Origin: Onthophagus taurus
Taxonomy: Eukaryota; Arthropoda; Insecta; Coleoptera; Scarabaeidae
Assembly (NCBI RefSeq): GCF_036711975.1
Contig: NC_091975.1
Location: 8,868,501 to 8,932,500, forward strand
Direction: 5' to 3'
Length of the DNA stretch: 64,000 nucleotides
In this document: positions 36,101 through 48,200 of the stretch, piece by piece
Numbering within the stretch: the stretch's first letter is position 1
Layout: each line of letters begins with the position of its first letter
Program-made: the position numbers and the translations under genes
The notes under the pieces: model-generated
What the model saw: only the letters and a program-made list of their open reading frames with translations
Told to the model about the DNA's origin: nothing
The model's database searches: none

Positions 36101-38130
36101 ATGTCACTATTGACTAGTAAAACAACGAAATTCATAAAATTTTCATATTTTTCTTGATATGTATGCATCTGAGAGCAAAAGTGTAAGAGAGCGATATTGT
36201 TAAAAATAAAATTTGCCACAGCTTTTGTTCTAAAAGTTTTTTTATAACATGCTCCGATTCCTGCATGTCACTATTGACTAGTAAAACAAAGAAATTCATA
36301 AAATTTTCATATTTTCGTATTTTTCTTGATATGTATGCATCTGAGAGCAAAAATGCAAGAGAGCAATATTGTTAAGAATAAAATTTGCCACAACTTATGT
36401 TCTAAAAGTTGTTTTATAACATGCTCCGATTCCTGCATGTCACTATTGACTAGTAAAACAACGAAATTCATCAAATTTTCATATTTTTCTTGATATCTAT
36501 GCATCTGAGAGAAAAAGTGCAAGAGAGCAATATTGTTAAGAATAAAATTTGCCACAGCTTTTGTTCTAAAAGTTTTTTTATAACATGCTTCGATTCCTGA
36601 GTGTCACTATTGACCACGAGTAAAACAAAGAAATTCATCAAATTTTCATATTTTCGTATTTTTCTTGATATTTATGCATCTAAGAGCAAAAATGCAACAG
36701 AGCAATATTGTTAAGAATAAAATTTGCCACAACTTATGTTCTAAAAGTTTTTTTATAACATGCTCCGATTCCTGCATGTCACTATTGACTAGTAAAACAA
36801 CGAAATTCATAAAATTTTCATATTTTTCATTATATGTATGCATCTGAGAGCAAAAGTGTAAGAGAGCGATATTGTTAGGAATAAAATTTGCCACAGCTTT
36901 TGTTCTAAAAGTTTTTTTATAACATGCTTCGATTCCTGAGTGGCACTATTGACCACGAGTAAAACAAAGAAATTCATCAAATTTTCATATTTTCGTATTT
37001 TTCTTGATATTTATGCATCTAAGAGCAAAAATACAAGAGAGCAATATTGTTAAAAATAAAATTTGCCACAGCTTTTGTTCTAAAAGTTTTTTTATAACAT
37101 GCTGCGATTCCCGAGTGTCACTATTGATCACTAGTAAAACAACGAAATTCATCAAATTTTCATATTTTCGTATGTTTCTTGATATTTATGCATCTAAGAG
37201 CAAAAATACAAGAGAGCAATATTGTTAAAAATAAAATTTGCCACAGCTTTTGTTCTAAAAGTTTTTTTATAACATGCTGCGATTCCCGAGTGTCACTATT
37301 GATCACTAGTAAAACAACGAAATTCATCAAATTTTCATATTTTCGTATTTTTCTTGATATTTATGCATCTAAGAGCAAAAATACAAGAGAGCAATATTGT
37401 TAAAAATAAAATTTGCCACAGCTTTTGTTCTAAAAGTTTTTTTATAACATGCTGCGATTCCCGAGTGTCACTATTGATCACTAGTAAAACAACGAAATTC
37501 ATCAAATTTTCATATTTTCGTATTTTTCTTGATATCTATGCATCTGAGAGCAAAAGTGTAAGAGAACAATATTGTTAAGAATACAATTTGCCACAACTTC
37601 TGTTCTAAAAGTTTTTTTATAACATGCTCCGATTCCTGCATGTCACTATTGACTAGTAAAACAACGAAATTCACCAAATTTTCATATTTTCGTATTTTTC
37701 TCGATATCTACGCATCTGAGAGCAAAAGTGCAAGAAAGCAATATTGTTAACAATCAAATTTGCCACAACTTTTGTTCTAAAAGTTTTTTTATAACATGCT
37801 TCGATTCCCGAGTGTTACATTGACAACCAATAAAACAACTAAATTCATAAAATTTTCATATTTTCGTATTTTTCTCGATATCTACGCATCTGAGAGCAAA
37901 AGTGCAAGAAAGCAATATTGTTAAGAATACAATTTGCCATAACTTTTATTCTAAAAGTTTTTTTATAACATGCTCCGATTCCTGCATGTCACTATTGACT
38001 AGTAAAACAACGAAATTCATCAAATTTTCATATTTTTCTTGATATCTATGCATCTGAGAGCAAAAATGCAAGAGAGGAATATTATTAAGAATAAAATTTG
38101 CTACAACTTTCGTTCTAAAAGTTTTTTTGA
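33185..38130 (+). repeat. Satellite C, array C2 (about 165-175 bp monomers, higher-order structure)
   Basis: Nearly 5 kb of head-to-tail monomers with GAGAGCAAAAGTGCAAGAGA, AGCAATATTGTTAAGAATAA, AAGTTTTTTTATAACATGCT, CACTATTGACTAGTAAAACA and TTTTTCTTGATATCTATGCA. Three adjacent near-identical monomers repeat exactly every 175 bp (37004, 37179, 37354). Between about 33.85 and 35.2 kb a four-monomer block repeats at 662 bp: the TTTACCACAACTTATG variant falls at 33892 and 34554, and again at 34223 and 34885. Peptides such as NFILNNIALLHFCSQMH recur on the minus strand only because the DNA repeats; 175 is not divisible by three, so each copy shifts frame. The array ends 100 bp from the CYP6 poly(A) signal. 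Confidence 0.95.
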
Positions 38131-38230
38131 CATTTGGCCTGCATAGATTCTAAATTTTAGACAACTTTAAACAAACCTTTTTTATTTACTTTTTCAATCA
38201 TTAAATACAAATTCAAATTTCTAAAACATT

Positions 38231-38236
38231 TTTATT
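38231..38236 (-). terminator. Poly(A) signal of the CYP6 gene
   Basis: AATAAA on the minus strand, 39 bp beyond the stop codon at 38278-38276. Confidence 0.7.
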
Positions 38237-38275
38237 TCACTTTACAAACATAAAAATAATAAAAAAAAGTTGTAA

Positions 38276-39751
38276 TTAAATTTTTTCCGTTGTAAGAAGA
38301 ATAGTTCCTTTTCCAGCTAAAGTAGCGGCTTTGTTATCAAATTCAATCGGATATTTAACAGAATGATGCGGAAATATTTTATAATTTCCAAGAAGAATAC
38401 ATAATCCCACTTTAGTTTGCATCAATCCAAATCTAAGTCCAATACAATTCCTTGGACCTTCTCCAAACGGTAAATAAGTGTAAGGAAGAATTTTCGATTT
38501 ATTTTCCTCCGAAAATCTTTCGGGGTTAAATAAGTCAGGGTTAGGAAAGTATTCTTCATCTCGGTGAAGCCCTAAAATGCTAATAAAAATTTTCGTCCCC
38601 TTCTCTAAAATGTGGTTATTATCAAGTTTATAATCTTCGACGCAAAGTCTTTTGAAAGTGTGAAGTGTAGGATATTTTCGAATAGTCTCATTAACAACTT
38701 GGTCTAAATATTTCATTTCGTGGATTCCTTCATATGTAAGCGAGCCATTTTTTTGAATGGACTCAATAATTTCTTTGCGAAGTCTATCTTGAATGTCTTG
38801 GTGATGCGCTAATTCATACAAAGCAAAAGTCATCACAGTTGATGATGTCTCAAATCCAGCTATGAAAAAAACGAAAGCTTGTGCAGCTAATTGTTCGATT
38901 GTAGAGGTTGAATTTTCTTCTTTTTCTGTGTCGATTAGAATTTGGAGGAAATCATTTCGAGTTACATTTTTTGTTAAGCGATAATTAACGACGTCTCGTA
39001 TGACACCGATGAAGAAATCGACGACGTCTTTTTCGACGAAATGTATTCGCAGGAATTTTACTAAAAACGGTGAAATCATCGTTAAGATTCTTCTAATTTG
39101 GAATTTAAAACTGGGAGTTAAAGCTTTGCGGCCATATTTGCGAAATTGGGCTTTGGGGTTTTTAAAACTATCGCATTCAACGCCGAAAGCACAAGAACCG
39201 ATTACGTCGGTTGTAAAGCAAGCCATAATTTCTTTGATATCCAACGGTTTTTGTTGTTTATGACAACTATGAAGAAATTCCTCTAATTGTTTACCACAAT
39301 CCAATACGGTGTGAAACATCATTTTCATTTTTCCCGATGAAAAAGTCGGGGTTGATTTAATCCGGCATTCTTTCCATTTCTTTCCTTCGAAATTAAATAA
39401 ATTCGCTTGGAGTGGTTCCTTTTTTTCGTCAAAACTCGATCCTCTGCTGTGGAAGTATTGAAAATCTTTGCATAAAATGTTTTTGATTATCTCAGGATCG
39501 ATTGGTAGAAAAATCGGGGTTGTTCCAGCGTATAAACCGCCATATTTAGCACCTTCTTCTTTTAATTCTTTATAGAGCGATGTAAATTTTAAAACAAAAC
39601 CTTTTCCAAAAAAAGCACTCCCCAAATTTCCAAACGGAAAACTTGGCTCAACGGTTGTAATCCCTTTTTTATCCCAATATTGAAAAGAATTTTTGTAATA
39701 AACATAAATTAACGTTATTAATATAAAGAGTGTTATTACCAAGACTTCCAT
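38276..39751 (-). CDS. Cytochrome P450, CYP6 type, intronless
   Basis: A single uninterrupted frame of 491 residues from the ATG at 39751-39749. An upstream in-frame ATG (39805) would add 18 residues before the hydrophobic anchor; I prefer the inner start because MEVLVITLFILITLIYVYY then forms the usual N-terminal membrane anchor directly at the start. Microsomal P450 landmarks are all present: C-helix WKECR (126-130), the CYP6-typical PTFSSGKMKMMF, I-helix AGFETS (298-303), K-helix ETIR (355-358), PERF (410-413) and heme loop FGEGPRNCIG (429-438) with Cys436 as the axial ligand. The length and these motifs indicate a working ER monooxygenase, in a family best known for metabolism of plant toxins and insecticides. 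The substrate cannot be told. Many CYP6 genes carry an intron and this one has none, so a retrocopy origin is possible but not shown. Confidence 0.95.
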   Translation of the reverse strand: MEVLVITLFILITLIYVYYKNSFQYWDKKGITTVEPSFPFGNLGSAFFGKGFVLKFTSLYKELKEEGAKYGGLYAGTTPIFLPIDPEIIKNILCKDFQYFHSRGSSFDEKKEPLQANLFNFEGKKWKECRIKSTPTFSSGKMKMMFHTVLDCGKQLEEFLHSCHKQQKPLDIKEIMACFTTDVIGSCAFGVECDSFKNPKAQFRKYGRKALTPSFKFQIRRILTMISPFLVKFLRIHFVEKDVVDFFIGVIRDVVNYRLTKNVTRNDFLQILIDTEKEENSTSTIEQLAAQAFVFFIAGFETSSTVMTFALYELAHHQDIQDRLRKEIIESIQKNGSLTYEGIHEMKYLDQVVNETIRKYPTLHTFKRLCVEDYKLDNNHILEKGTKIFISILGLHRDEEYFPNPDLFNPERFSEENKSKILPYTYLPFGEGPRNCIGLRFGLMQTKVGLCILLGNYKIFPHHSVKYPIEFDNKAATLAGKGTILLTTEKI

Positions 39752-40194
39752 TTCTAAAAATGAAATGAGAACTGTTTTGAAGTCATTCTTGGTTACGTTT
39801 ATCAACGAGGAATTCTTTTAGGTCAAAGAGTAGATAAAGGAAATTGTTTTGGTTTGAAATCTTTTTATTAAACGATATTTTTTTATGGTTGAAGTTATTT
39901 TTAACACCTAAGATCTAGTTTTGTATGAACGAAACGATCCTAGCACACAAAAATACACGACGAATTTCGTGCTGGATCGGATTTTTCGGACTTGGAGAAT
40001 GGAGGGGCGCCGGACGAGGTAAGAATATCCTCCTGGTGGGTTTTGTAACATTTGGAAGCCACCCAAATTTGGCAGGTTTTAGAACTAATACGAAAAACGT
40101 CAATGACACTTAAAAAAAGAAATCGAGATAACAACAAAATAAGAAATTGTAATATATAATTATATAATTCTAATAATTAATCTAATTATATATA
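39752..40194. other. Upstream region of the CYP6 gene
   Basis: Unique sequence between the divergent CYP6 gene and satellite E1. 39920-40110 is GC-richer and has open frames in both directions with no domain. It probably includes the CYP6 promoter. No binding site was identified. Confidence 0.4.
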
Positions 40195-43100
40195 TAAAAA
40201 AAGTGTATCTTTATTCCTATAAATCTCTGAGATACGATTTTTTTAAATCAACTCTGCGTTTATTGAGGTTAAGTTGATAAAAATGCAATTTAAAAAATCA
40301 TATCTCAAGAACGAATTTAGATATCAAGATGATTAAAACACCATTTTATAGTAAATTTAATCCAAATTTAACACACCAAAAATTATTCTTTTAGTCCTAT
40401 AAATCTCTGAGATACGATTTTTTTAAATCAACTCTGCGATTATTGAGGTTAAGTTGATAAAAATGCAAGTTAAAAAATCATATCTCAAGAACGAATTGAG
40501 ATATCAAGATGAATTAAATTCTATTTTAAAGCAAATTTAATCCATATTCAACATACCAAAAATGATATCTCTATTCCTATAAATCTCTGAGATACGATTT
40601 TTTTAAATCAACTCTGCGTTTATTGAGGTTAAGTTTATAAAAATCAACTTAAAAAAATCATATCTCAAGAACGAATTTAGATATCAAGATGATTTAAACA
40701 CCATTTTATAGTAAATTTAATCCAGATTTAACACACCAAAAATTATTCTTTTATTTCTATAAATCTCTGAGATACGATTTTTTTAAATCATATCTGCGTT
40801 TATTGAGGTTTAGTTTATAAAAACCAACTTAAAAAAATCATATCTCAAGAACGAATTTAGATATCAAGATGATTTAAATTCTATTTTAAAGCAAATTTAA
40901 TCCAGATTCAACATACCAAAAATGATATCTTTATTCGCATAAATCTCTGAGATACAATTTTTTTAATTCAACTCTGCAATCACTGAGGTTAAGTTTATAA
41001 AAATCAACTTAAAAAAATCATATCTCAAGAACGAACTTGGATATCAAGATGATTTAAACACCATTTTATAGTAAATTTAATCCAAATTTAACACCAAAAA
41101 TTATTCCTCCATTCCCATAAATCTCTGAGATACGATTTTTTTAAATCAACTCTGCGTTTATTGAGGTTAAGTTTATAAACATGCAACTTAAAACGTCATA
41201 TCTCAAGAACGAATTGAGATATCAAGATGATTTAAATTCTATTTTAAAGCAAATTTAATCTATATTTAACATACCAAAAATGATATCTTTATTCCTATAA
41301 ATCTCTGAGATACAATTTTTTTAAATCAACTCTGCGTTAATTGAGGTTAAGTTTATAAAAATGCAATTTAAAAAATCATATCTCAAGAACGAATTGAGAT
41401 ATCGAGATGATTTAAATTCTATTTTAAAGCAAATTTAATCTATATTCAACATACCAAAAATGATATCTTTATTCCTATAAATCTCTGAGATATGATTTTT
41501 TTAAATCAACTCTACGTTTATTGAGGTTAAGTTTATAAAAATCAACTTAAAAAAATCATATCTCAAGAACGAATTTAGATATCAAGATGATTTAAATTCT
41601 ATTTTAAAGCAAATTTAATCCATATTCAACATACCAAAAATGATATCTTTATTCGCATAAATCTCTGAGATACAATTTTTTTAATTCAACTCTGCGGTTA
41701 TTGAGGTTAAGCTGATAAATATAGAACTTAAAAAAATCATATCTCAAGAACGAATTGAGATATTAAGATGATTTATACACCATTTGATAGTAAATTTAAT
41801 CCAGATTTAACACACCAAAAATTATTCTTTTATTCCTATAAATCTCTGAGATACGATTTTTTTAAATCAACTCTTCGTTTATTGAGGTTAAGTTTATAAA
41901 AATCAACTTAAAAAAATCATATCTCAAGAACGAATTAAGATATCAAGATGATTTAAATTCTATTTTAAAGCAAATTTAATCCAGATTCAACATACCAAAA
42001 ATGATATCTTTATTCCTATAAATCTCTGAGATACAATTTTTTTAATTCAACTCTGCAATCACTGAGGTTAAGTTTATAAAAATCAACTTAAAAAAATCAT
42101 ATCTCAAGAACGAACTTGGATATCAAGATGATTTAAACACCATTTTATAGTAAATTTAATCCAAATTTAACACCAAAAATTATTCCTCCATTCCCATAAA
42201 TCTCTGAGATACGATTTTTTTAAATCAACTCTGCGTTTATTGAGGTTAAGTTTATAAACATGCAACTTAAAACGTCATATCTCAAGAACGAATTGAGATA
42301 TCAAGATGATTTAAATTCTATTTTAAAGCAAATTTAATCTATATTTAACATACCAAAAATGATATCTTTATTCCTATAAATCTCTGAGATATGATTTTTT
42401 TAAATCAACTCTACGTTTATTGAGGTTAAGTTTATAAAAATCAACTTAAAAAAATCATATCTCAAGAACGAATTTAGATATCAAGATGATTTAAACACCA
42501 TTTTATAGTAAATTTAATCCAAATTTAACACCAAAAATTATTCCTCCATTCCCATAAATCTCTGAGATACGATTTTTTTAAATCAACTCTGCGTTTATTG
42601 AGGTTAAGTTTATAAACATGCAACTTAAAACGTCATATCTCAAGAACGAATTGAGATATCAAGATGATTTAAATTCTATTTTAAAGCAAATTTAATCTAT
42701 ATTTAACATACCAAAAATGATATCTTTATTCCTATAAATCTCTGAGATATGATTTTTTTAAATCAACTCTACGTTTATTGAGGTTAAGTTTATAAAAATC
42801 AACTTAAAAAAATCATATCTCAAGAACGAATTTAGATATCAAGATGATTTAAACACCATTTTATAGTAAATTTAATCCAAATTTAACACCAAAAATTATT
42901 CCTCCATTCCCATAAATCTCTGAGATACGATTTTTTTAAATCAACTCTGCGTTTATTGAGGTTAAGTTTATAAACATGCAACTTAAAACGTCATATCTCA
43001 AGAACGAATTGAGATATCAAGATGATTTAAATTCTATTTTAAAGCAAATTTAATCTATATTTAACATACCAAAAATGATATCTTTATTCCTATAAATCTC

Positions 43101-44265
43101 TGAGATACGATTTTTTTAAATCATATCTGCGTTTATTGAGGTTTAGTTTATAAAAACCAACTTAAAAAAATCATATCTCAAGAACGAATTTAGATATCAA
43201 GATGATTTAAATTCTATTTTAAAGCAAATTTAATCCATATTCAACATACCAAAAATGATATCTTTATTCGCATAAATATCTGAGATACAATTTTTTTAAT
43301 TCAACTCTGCGATTATTGAGGTTAAGTTGATAAAAATACAAATTAAAAAAATCATATCTCTAGAACGAATTTAGATATCAAGATGATTTAAACACCATTT
43401 TATAGTAAATTTAATCCAAATTTAACACACCAAAAATTATTCTTTTATTCCTATAAATCTCTAAGATACGACTTTTTTAACTCAACTCTGCAGTTATTTA
43501 GGTTAAATTGATAAAAATGCAACTTAAAAAATCATATCTCAAGAACGAATTGAGATATCAAGATGAATTAAATTCTATTTTAAAGCAAATTTAATCCAGA
43601 TTCAACATACCAAAAATGATATCTATATTCCTATAAATCTCTGAGATACGATTTTTTTAAACTCAACTCTTCGTTTATTGATGTTAAGTTTTTAAAAATC
43701 AAATTAAAAAAATCATATCTCTAGAACGAATTTAGATATCAAGATGATTTAAACACCATTTTATAGTAAATTTAATCCAAATTTAACACACCAAAAATTA
43801 TTCTTTTATTCCTATAAATCTCGGAGATACGATTTTTTTAATTGAACTCTGCGCGTATTGAGGTTCAGTTGATATAAGTGCAACTTAAAAAAATCATATC
43901 TTAAGAACGAATAGAGATATCAAAATGATTTAAACACCATTTTATAGTAAATCTAATCCAAATTTAACACACCAAAGATTATTCTTTTATTCCTATAAAT
44001 CTCTGAGATACGGTTTTTTTAAATCAACGCTGCGATTATTGAGGTTAAGTTGATAAAAATACAATTTAAAAAAATCATATCTCAAGAACGAATTTAGATA
44101 TCAAGATGATTTAAACACCACTTTATAGTAAATTTAATCCAGATTTAACACACCAAAAATTATACTTATATTCCTATAAATCTCGGAGATACCAATAATA
44201 TCTCAAGAACGAATTGAGATGCCATCATGAAATGCAAACCATTTTAATGCAAATTTAATTAAGTA
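40195..44265 (+). repeat. Satellite E, array E1 (about 179-180 bp monomers)
   Basis: Head-to-tail monomers with AAATCTCTGAGATACGATTT, ATTGAGGTTAAGTTTATAAA, AATCATATCTCAAGAACGAA and ATATCAAGATGATTTAAA. ATCTCTGAGATACG recurs at an exact 180-bp period from 40222 to 40942. Within 42.18-43.26 kb a two-monomer block recurs at 358 bp (CCTCCATTCCCATAAATCTC at 42185, 42543 and 42901). The final partial monomer near 44200-44260 is of the related G type. The array ends about 200 bp before troponin T exon 1. Confidence 0.95.
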
Positions 44266-44379
44266 ATAGTGATAACATTACGTTTTAAACTTTTTTATTT
44301 TTATGAACTGAAAATTTTCTTGGAATACTTCGATTTTGTGTAACCTGAAGCTTTGTGGTTGTAAATAGGCGAATTTTAA

Positions 44380-44545
44380 ACGACGAAAAGACGATGTAGC
44401 GCATATTTTTGGCGTGGGTGCGCGCGCTTACATTTTAAACTCGAATTTTCCAGGCCTAGGTTCCCGTAGGATAGTTCCTGCAGTCACTGCGGACTCCTTG
44501 AGTTGTGTGGTGCTCCTGGGCCGCTCATTTACTATCGTTTAACCT
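44380..44545 (+). promoter_or_regulatory. Troponin T promoter region and non-coding exon 1
   Basis: A GC-richer unique segment follows array E1 and ends in a strong donor (AACCT|GTAAGT, GT at 44546-44547). The matching acceptor is CATTTCAG at 45251-45258, just before the coding start. The exon 1 start is not determined. Insect troponin T genes typically have a non-coding first exon, which supports this reading. Confidence 0.5.
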
Positions 44546-44713
44546 GTAAGTTTATAAGATTATTTAAAACTTTACATCTAAATCAATTCTAATTGCCCAA
44601 ATTTAAACGAATTAAATTTGAGTCTACAATTTTTTTCTTAGTTTGTTAATTTATGATCTGAAGCATAATATATTAAGTTTAAATCTTAAAAGAATAATTA
44701 GTATTACAGATTT

Positions 44714-44723
44714 TTATTTTTAG
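44714..44723 (+). promoter_or_regulatory. MEF2-type site in troponin T intron 1
   Basis: TTATTTTTAG fits the MEF2 consensus YTAWWWWTAR. In Drosophila, troponin genes have an enhancer in intron 1 with MEF2 sites, so the position is meaningful, but an AT-rich 10-mer can arise by chance. Confidence 0.3.
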
Positions 44724-45281
44724 ATTAAATTTTTTTGAGATTCTTATTTGGTTAGTCTAAAAACTATTTTTTTCTGGTTAAAGTTTTCCCGTCCAGTTTT
44801 ATTTTTATACCCTGAAACGTTCCGACTGTGTCCAAGAATAACCTCTAACTGTGTACGTAGCCAAATACAGCTCGCTCGCGAGTCTCGGGTCCCCCTATAA
44901 TGTTACAAGATCCTCTTATACGCCTACCAAAAGATCTAATCATTTTCAAATAATCAAATAATCACCATTAAAGACTTCTTTCAATCAAAAAAAATTTCGA
45001 AATAATTAAATCAAGATCATTTTATAAATTTAGAAAAAGTTTATTCAAAAGTCTTCTCCATTTCTTAGATTTTCTTTGAACAAAATCATTTAAGATCTAT
45101 GCCAACCCTAAGTTTGTTGTGCAATCTAATTATAACATACTTATTTGTTCCAATTCTGCACTAGGGTTCTCGTCCAAAATACCAAGCTAACTTTATATAA
45201 GAACAATTGCTTGCTACAGACTTTAAACAAGATCAAAACTTTGTACGATTCATTTCAGAGTCTTTTACAAACCTTCCAAAA

Positions 45282-48200
45282 ATGTCCGACGAAGAAGACG
45301 TTTACTCGTAAGTAAAAAATTTCGATTCAATTTTGACTACAAGCAAGGAAAAGTGTTTTTATTATTAATTATTCAATCAATTATAATGCTTCATTTTAAT
45401 TAGTGTCTCATCAATTAAAGTTATATAAAAATTACTCCCACATTTAAAACTATTTCGGTACCTTGAAAAAGTTTGCTTCATCTTGCTGGACACTCATCCC
45501 ATAAGGATCTAGTTATCTCCTTGCATTCAAGGTTTCACATTTTGCAACTCAAAGAAATTCAAATGCAGTTAATGAGGTTAAGTTGATAAAAATGTAATAA
45601 AAAAAATCATATCTCAAGAACGAATTTAGATATCAAGATGATTTAAACACCATTTTATAGTAAATTTAATCTAGATTTAGCACACCAAAAATTATTCTTA
45701 TATTCCTATAAATCTGGGAGATACGATTTTTTTAAATTAGCTCTGCAGTTAATAAGGTTAAGTTGATAAAAATGCAACTTAAAAAATCATATCTCAAGAA
45801 CGAATTGAGATATTATCATGCAATAAAGACCATTTTATAGTAAATTTAATCTAGATTCGACACACCAAGAATTATTCTTCTATTCCTATAAATCTGGGAG
45901 ATACGATTTTTTTAATTAAACTCTACAGTAATTGAGGTTAAGTTGATAAAAATGCAACTCAAAAAGATCATATCTCAAGAACGAATTGAGATATTATCAT
46001 GCAATAAAGACCATTTTATAGCAAATTTAATCTAGATTCGACACACCAAGAATTATTCTTCTATTCCTATAAATCTGGAAGATACGATTTTTTTAATTAA
46101 ACTCTACAGTAATTGAGGTTAAGTTGATAAAAATGTAACTCAAAAAGATCATATCTCAAGAACGAATTGAGATATTATCATGCAATAAAGACCATTTTAT
46201 AGTAAATTTAATCTAGATTCGACACACCAAGAATTATTATTCTATTCCTATAAATCTCGGAGGTACGATTTTTTTAAATCAACTCTGCAGTTATTGAGGT
46301 TAAGTTGATAAAAATGCAACTTAAAAAATCATATCTCAAGAACGAATTGAGATATCATCATGCAATAATCACCATTTTATAGTAAATTTAATCTAGATTC
46401 GACATACCAAGAATTATTATTCTATTCCTATAAATCGGGGAGATACAATTTTTTTAAATCAACTCTGCAGTTATGAAGGTTAAGTTGATAAAAGTGCAAC
46501 TCAAAAAATCATATCTCAAGAACGACTTTAGATATCATGATGATTTAAACACCATTTTATAGTAAATTTAATCTAGATTTAGCACACCAAAAATTATTCT
46601 TATATTCCTATAAATCTAGGAGATATGATTTTTTTAAATCAACTCTACAGTAATTGAAGTTAAGTTGATAAAAATGCAACTCAAAAAGGTCATATCTTAA
46701 GAACGAATTGAGATATCATCATGCAATAATCACCATTTTATAGTAAATTTAATTTAGATTCGACACACCAAGAATTATTATTCTATTCCTATAAATCTGG
46801 GAGATACGATTTTTTTAAATCAACTCTGCAGTTATTAAGGTTAAGTTCATAAAAGTGCAACTCAAAAAATCATATCTCAAGAACGAATTTAGATATCATG
46901 ATGATTTAAACACCATTTTATAGTAAATTTAATCTAGATTCAACACACCAAAAATTATTCTTATATTCCTATAAATCTGGAAGATACGATTTTTTTAATT
47001 AAATTCTGCAGTTATTGAGGTAAAGTTGATAAAACTGTAACTCAAAAAGATCATATCTCAAGAACGAATTGAGATATCATGATGAAATAAACACCAGTTT
47101 ATAGTAAATTTAATCTAGATTCGACATACCAAGAATTATTATTCTATTCCTATAAATCGGGGAGATACAATTTTTTTAAATCAACTCTGCAGTTATGAAG
47201 GTTAAGTTGATAAAAGTGCAACTCAAAAAATCATATCTCAAGAACGACTTTAGATATCATGATGATTTAAACACCATTTTATAGTAAATTTAATCTAGAT
47301 TTAGCACACCAAAAATTATTCTTATATTCCTATAAATCTAGGAGATATGATTTTTTTAAATCAACTCTACAGTAATTGAAGTTAAGTTGATAAAAATGCA
47401 ACTCAAAAAGGTCATATCTTAAGAACGAATTGAGATATCATCATGCAATAATCACCATTTTATAGTAAATTTAATTTAGATTCGACACACCAAGAATTAT
47501 TATTCTATTCCTATAAATCTGGGAGATACGATTTTTTTAAATCAACTCTGCAGTTATTAAGGTTAAGTTCATAAAAGTGCAACTCAAAAAATCATATCTC
47601 AAGAACGAATTTAGATATCATGATGATTTAAACACCATTTTATAGTAAATTTAATCTAGATTCAACACACCAAAAATTATTCTTATATTCCTATAAATCT
47701 GGAAGATACGATTTTTTTAATTAAATTCTGCAGTTATTGAGGTAAAGTTGATAAAACTGTAACTCAAAAAGATCATATCTCAAGAACGAATTGAGATATC
47801 ATGATGAAATAAACACCAGTTTATAGTAAATTTAATCTAGATTCGACACACCAAGAATTATTATTCTATTGCTATAAATTGGGGAGATACGATCTTTTTA
47901 AATCAACACTGCAGTTATTGAGGTTAAGTTGATAAAAATGTTACTCAAAAAGATCATATCTCAAGAACAAATTGAGATATCATGATGAAATAAACACCAG
48001 TTTATAGTAAATTTAATCTAAATTAAACACACCGAAAATGTTTCCTTTATTCCTATAAATCTAGGAGATACGATTTTTCCAAATCAACTCTTCAGTTATT
48101 GAGGTTAAGTTGATAAACATGCAACTCAAAAAGATCATATCTCAAGAATGAATTGAGATATCATCATGCAATAATCACCATTTTATAGTAAATTTAATCT

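Noticed and set aside
33310..37578. Many 60-82 codon open frames with recurring peptides (IALLHFCSQMH, LRAKIQESNIVKNKICH) on both strands of array C2, and similar ones in C1
   Set aside because: They repeat because the DNA repeats. The 175-bp period is not divisible by three, so each copy changes frame and stops; no start context or domain.
39752..39805. Upstream in-frame ATG of the CYP6 gene (18 extra residues)
   Set aside because: The extra stretch is polar and would precede the membrane anchor, which normally begins at the N-terminus.
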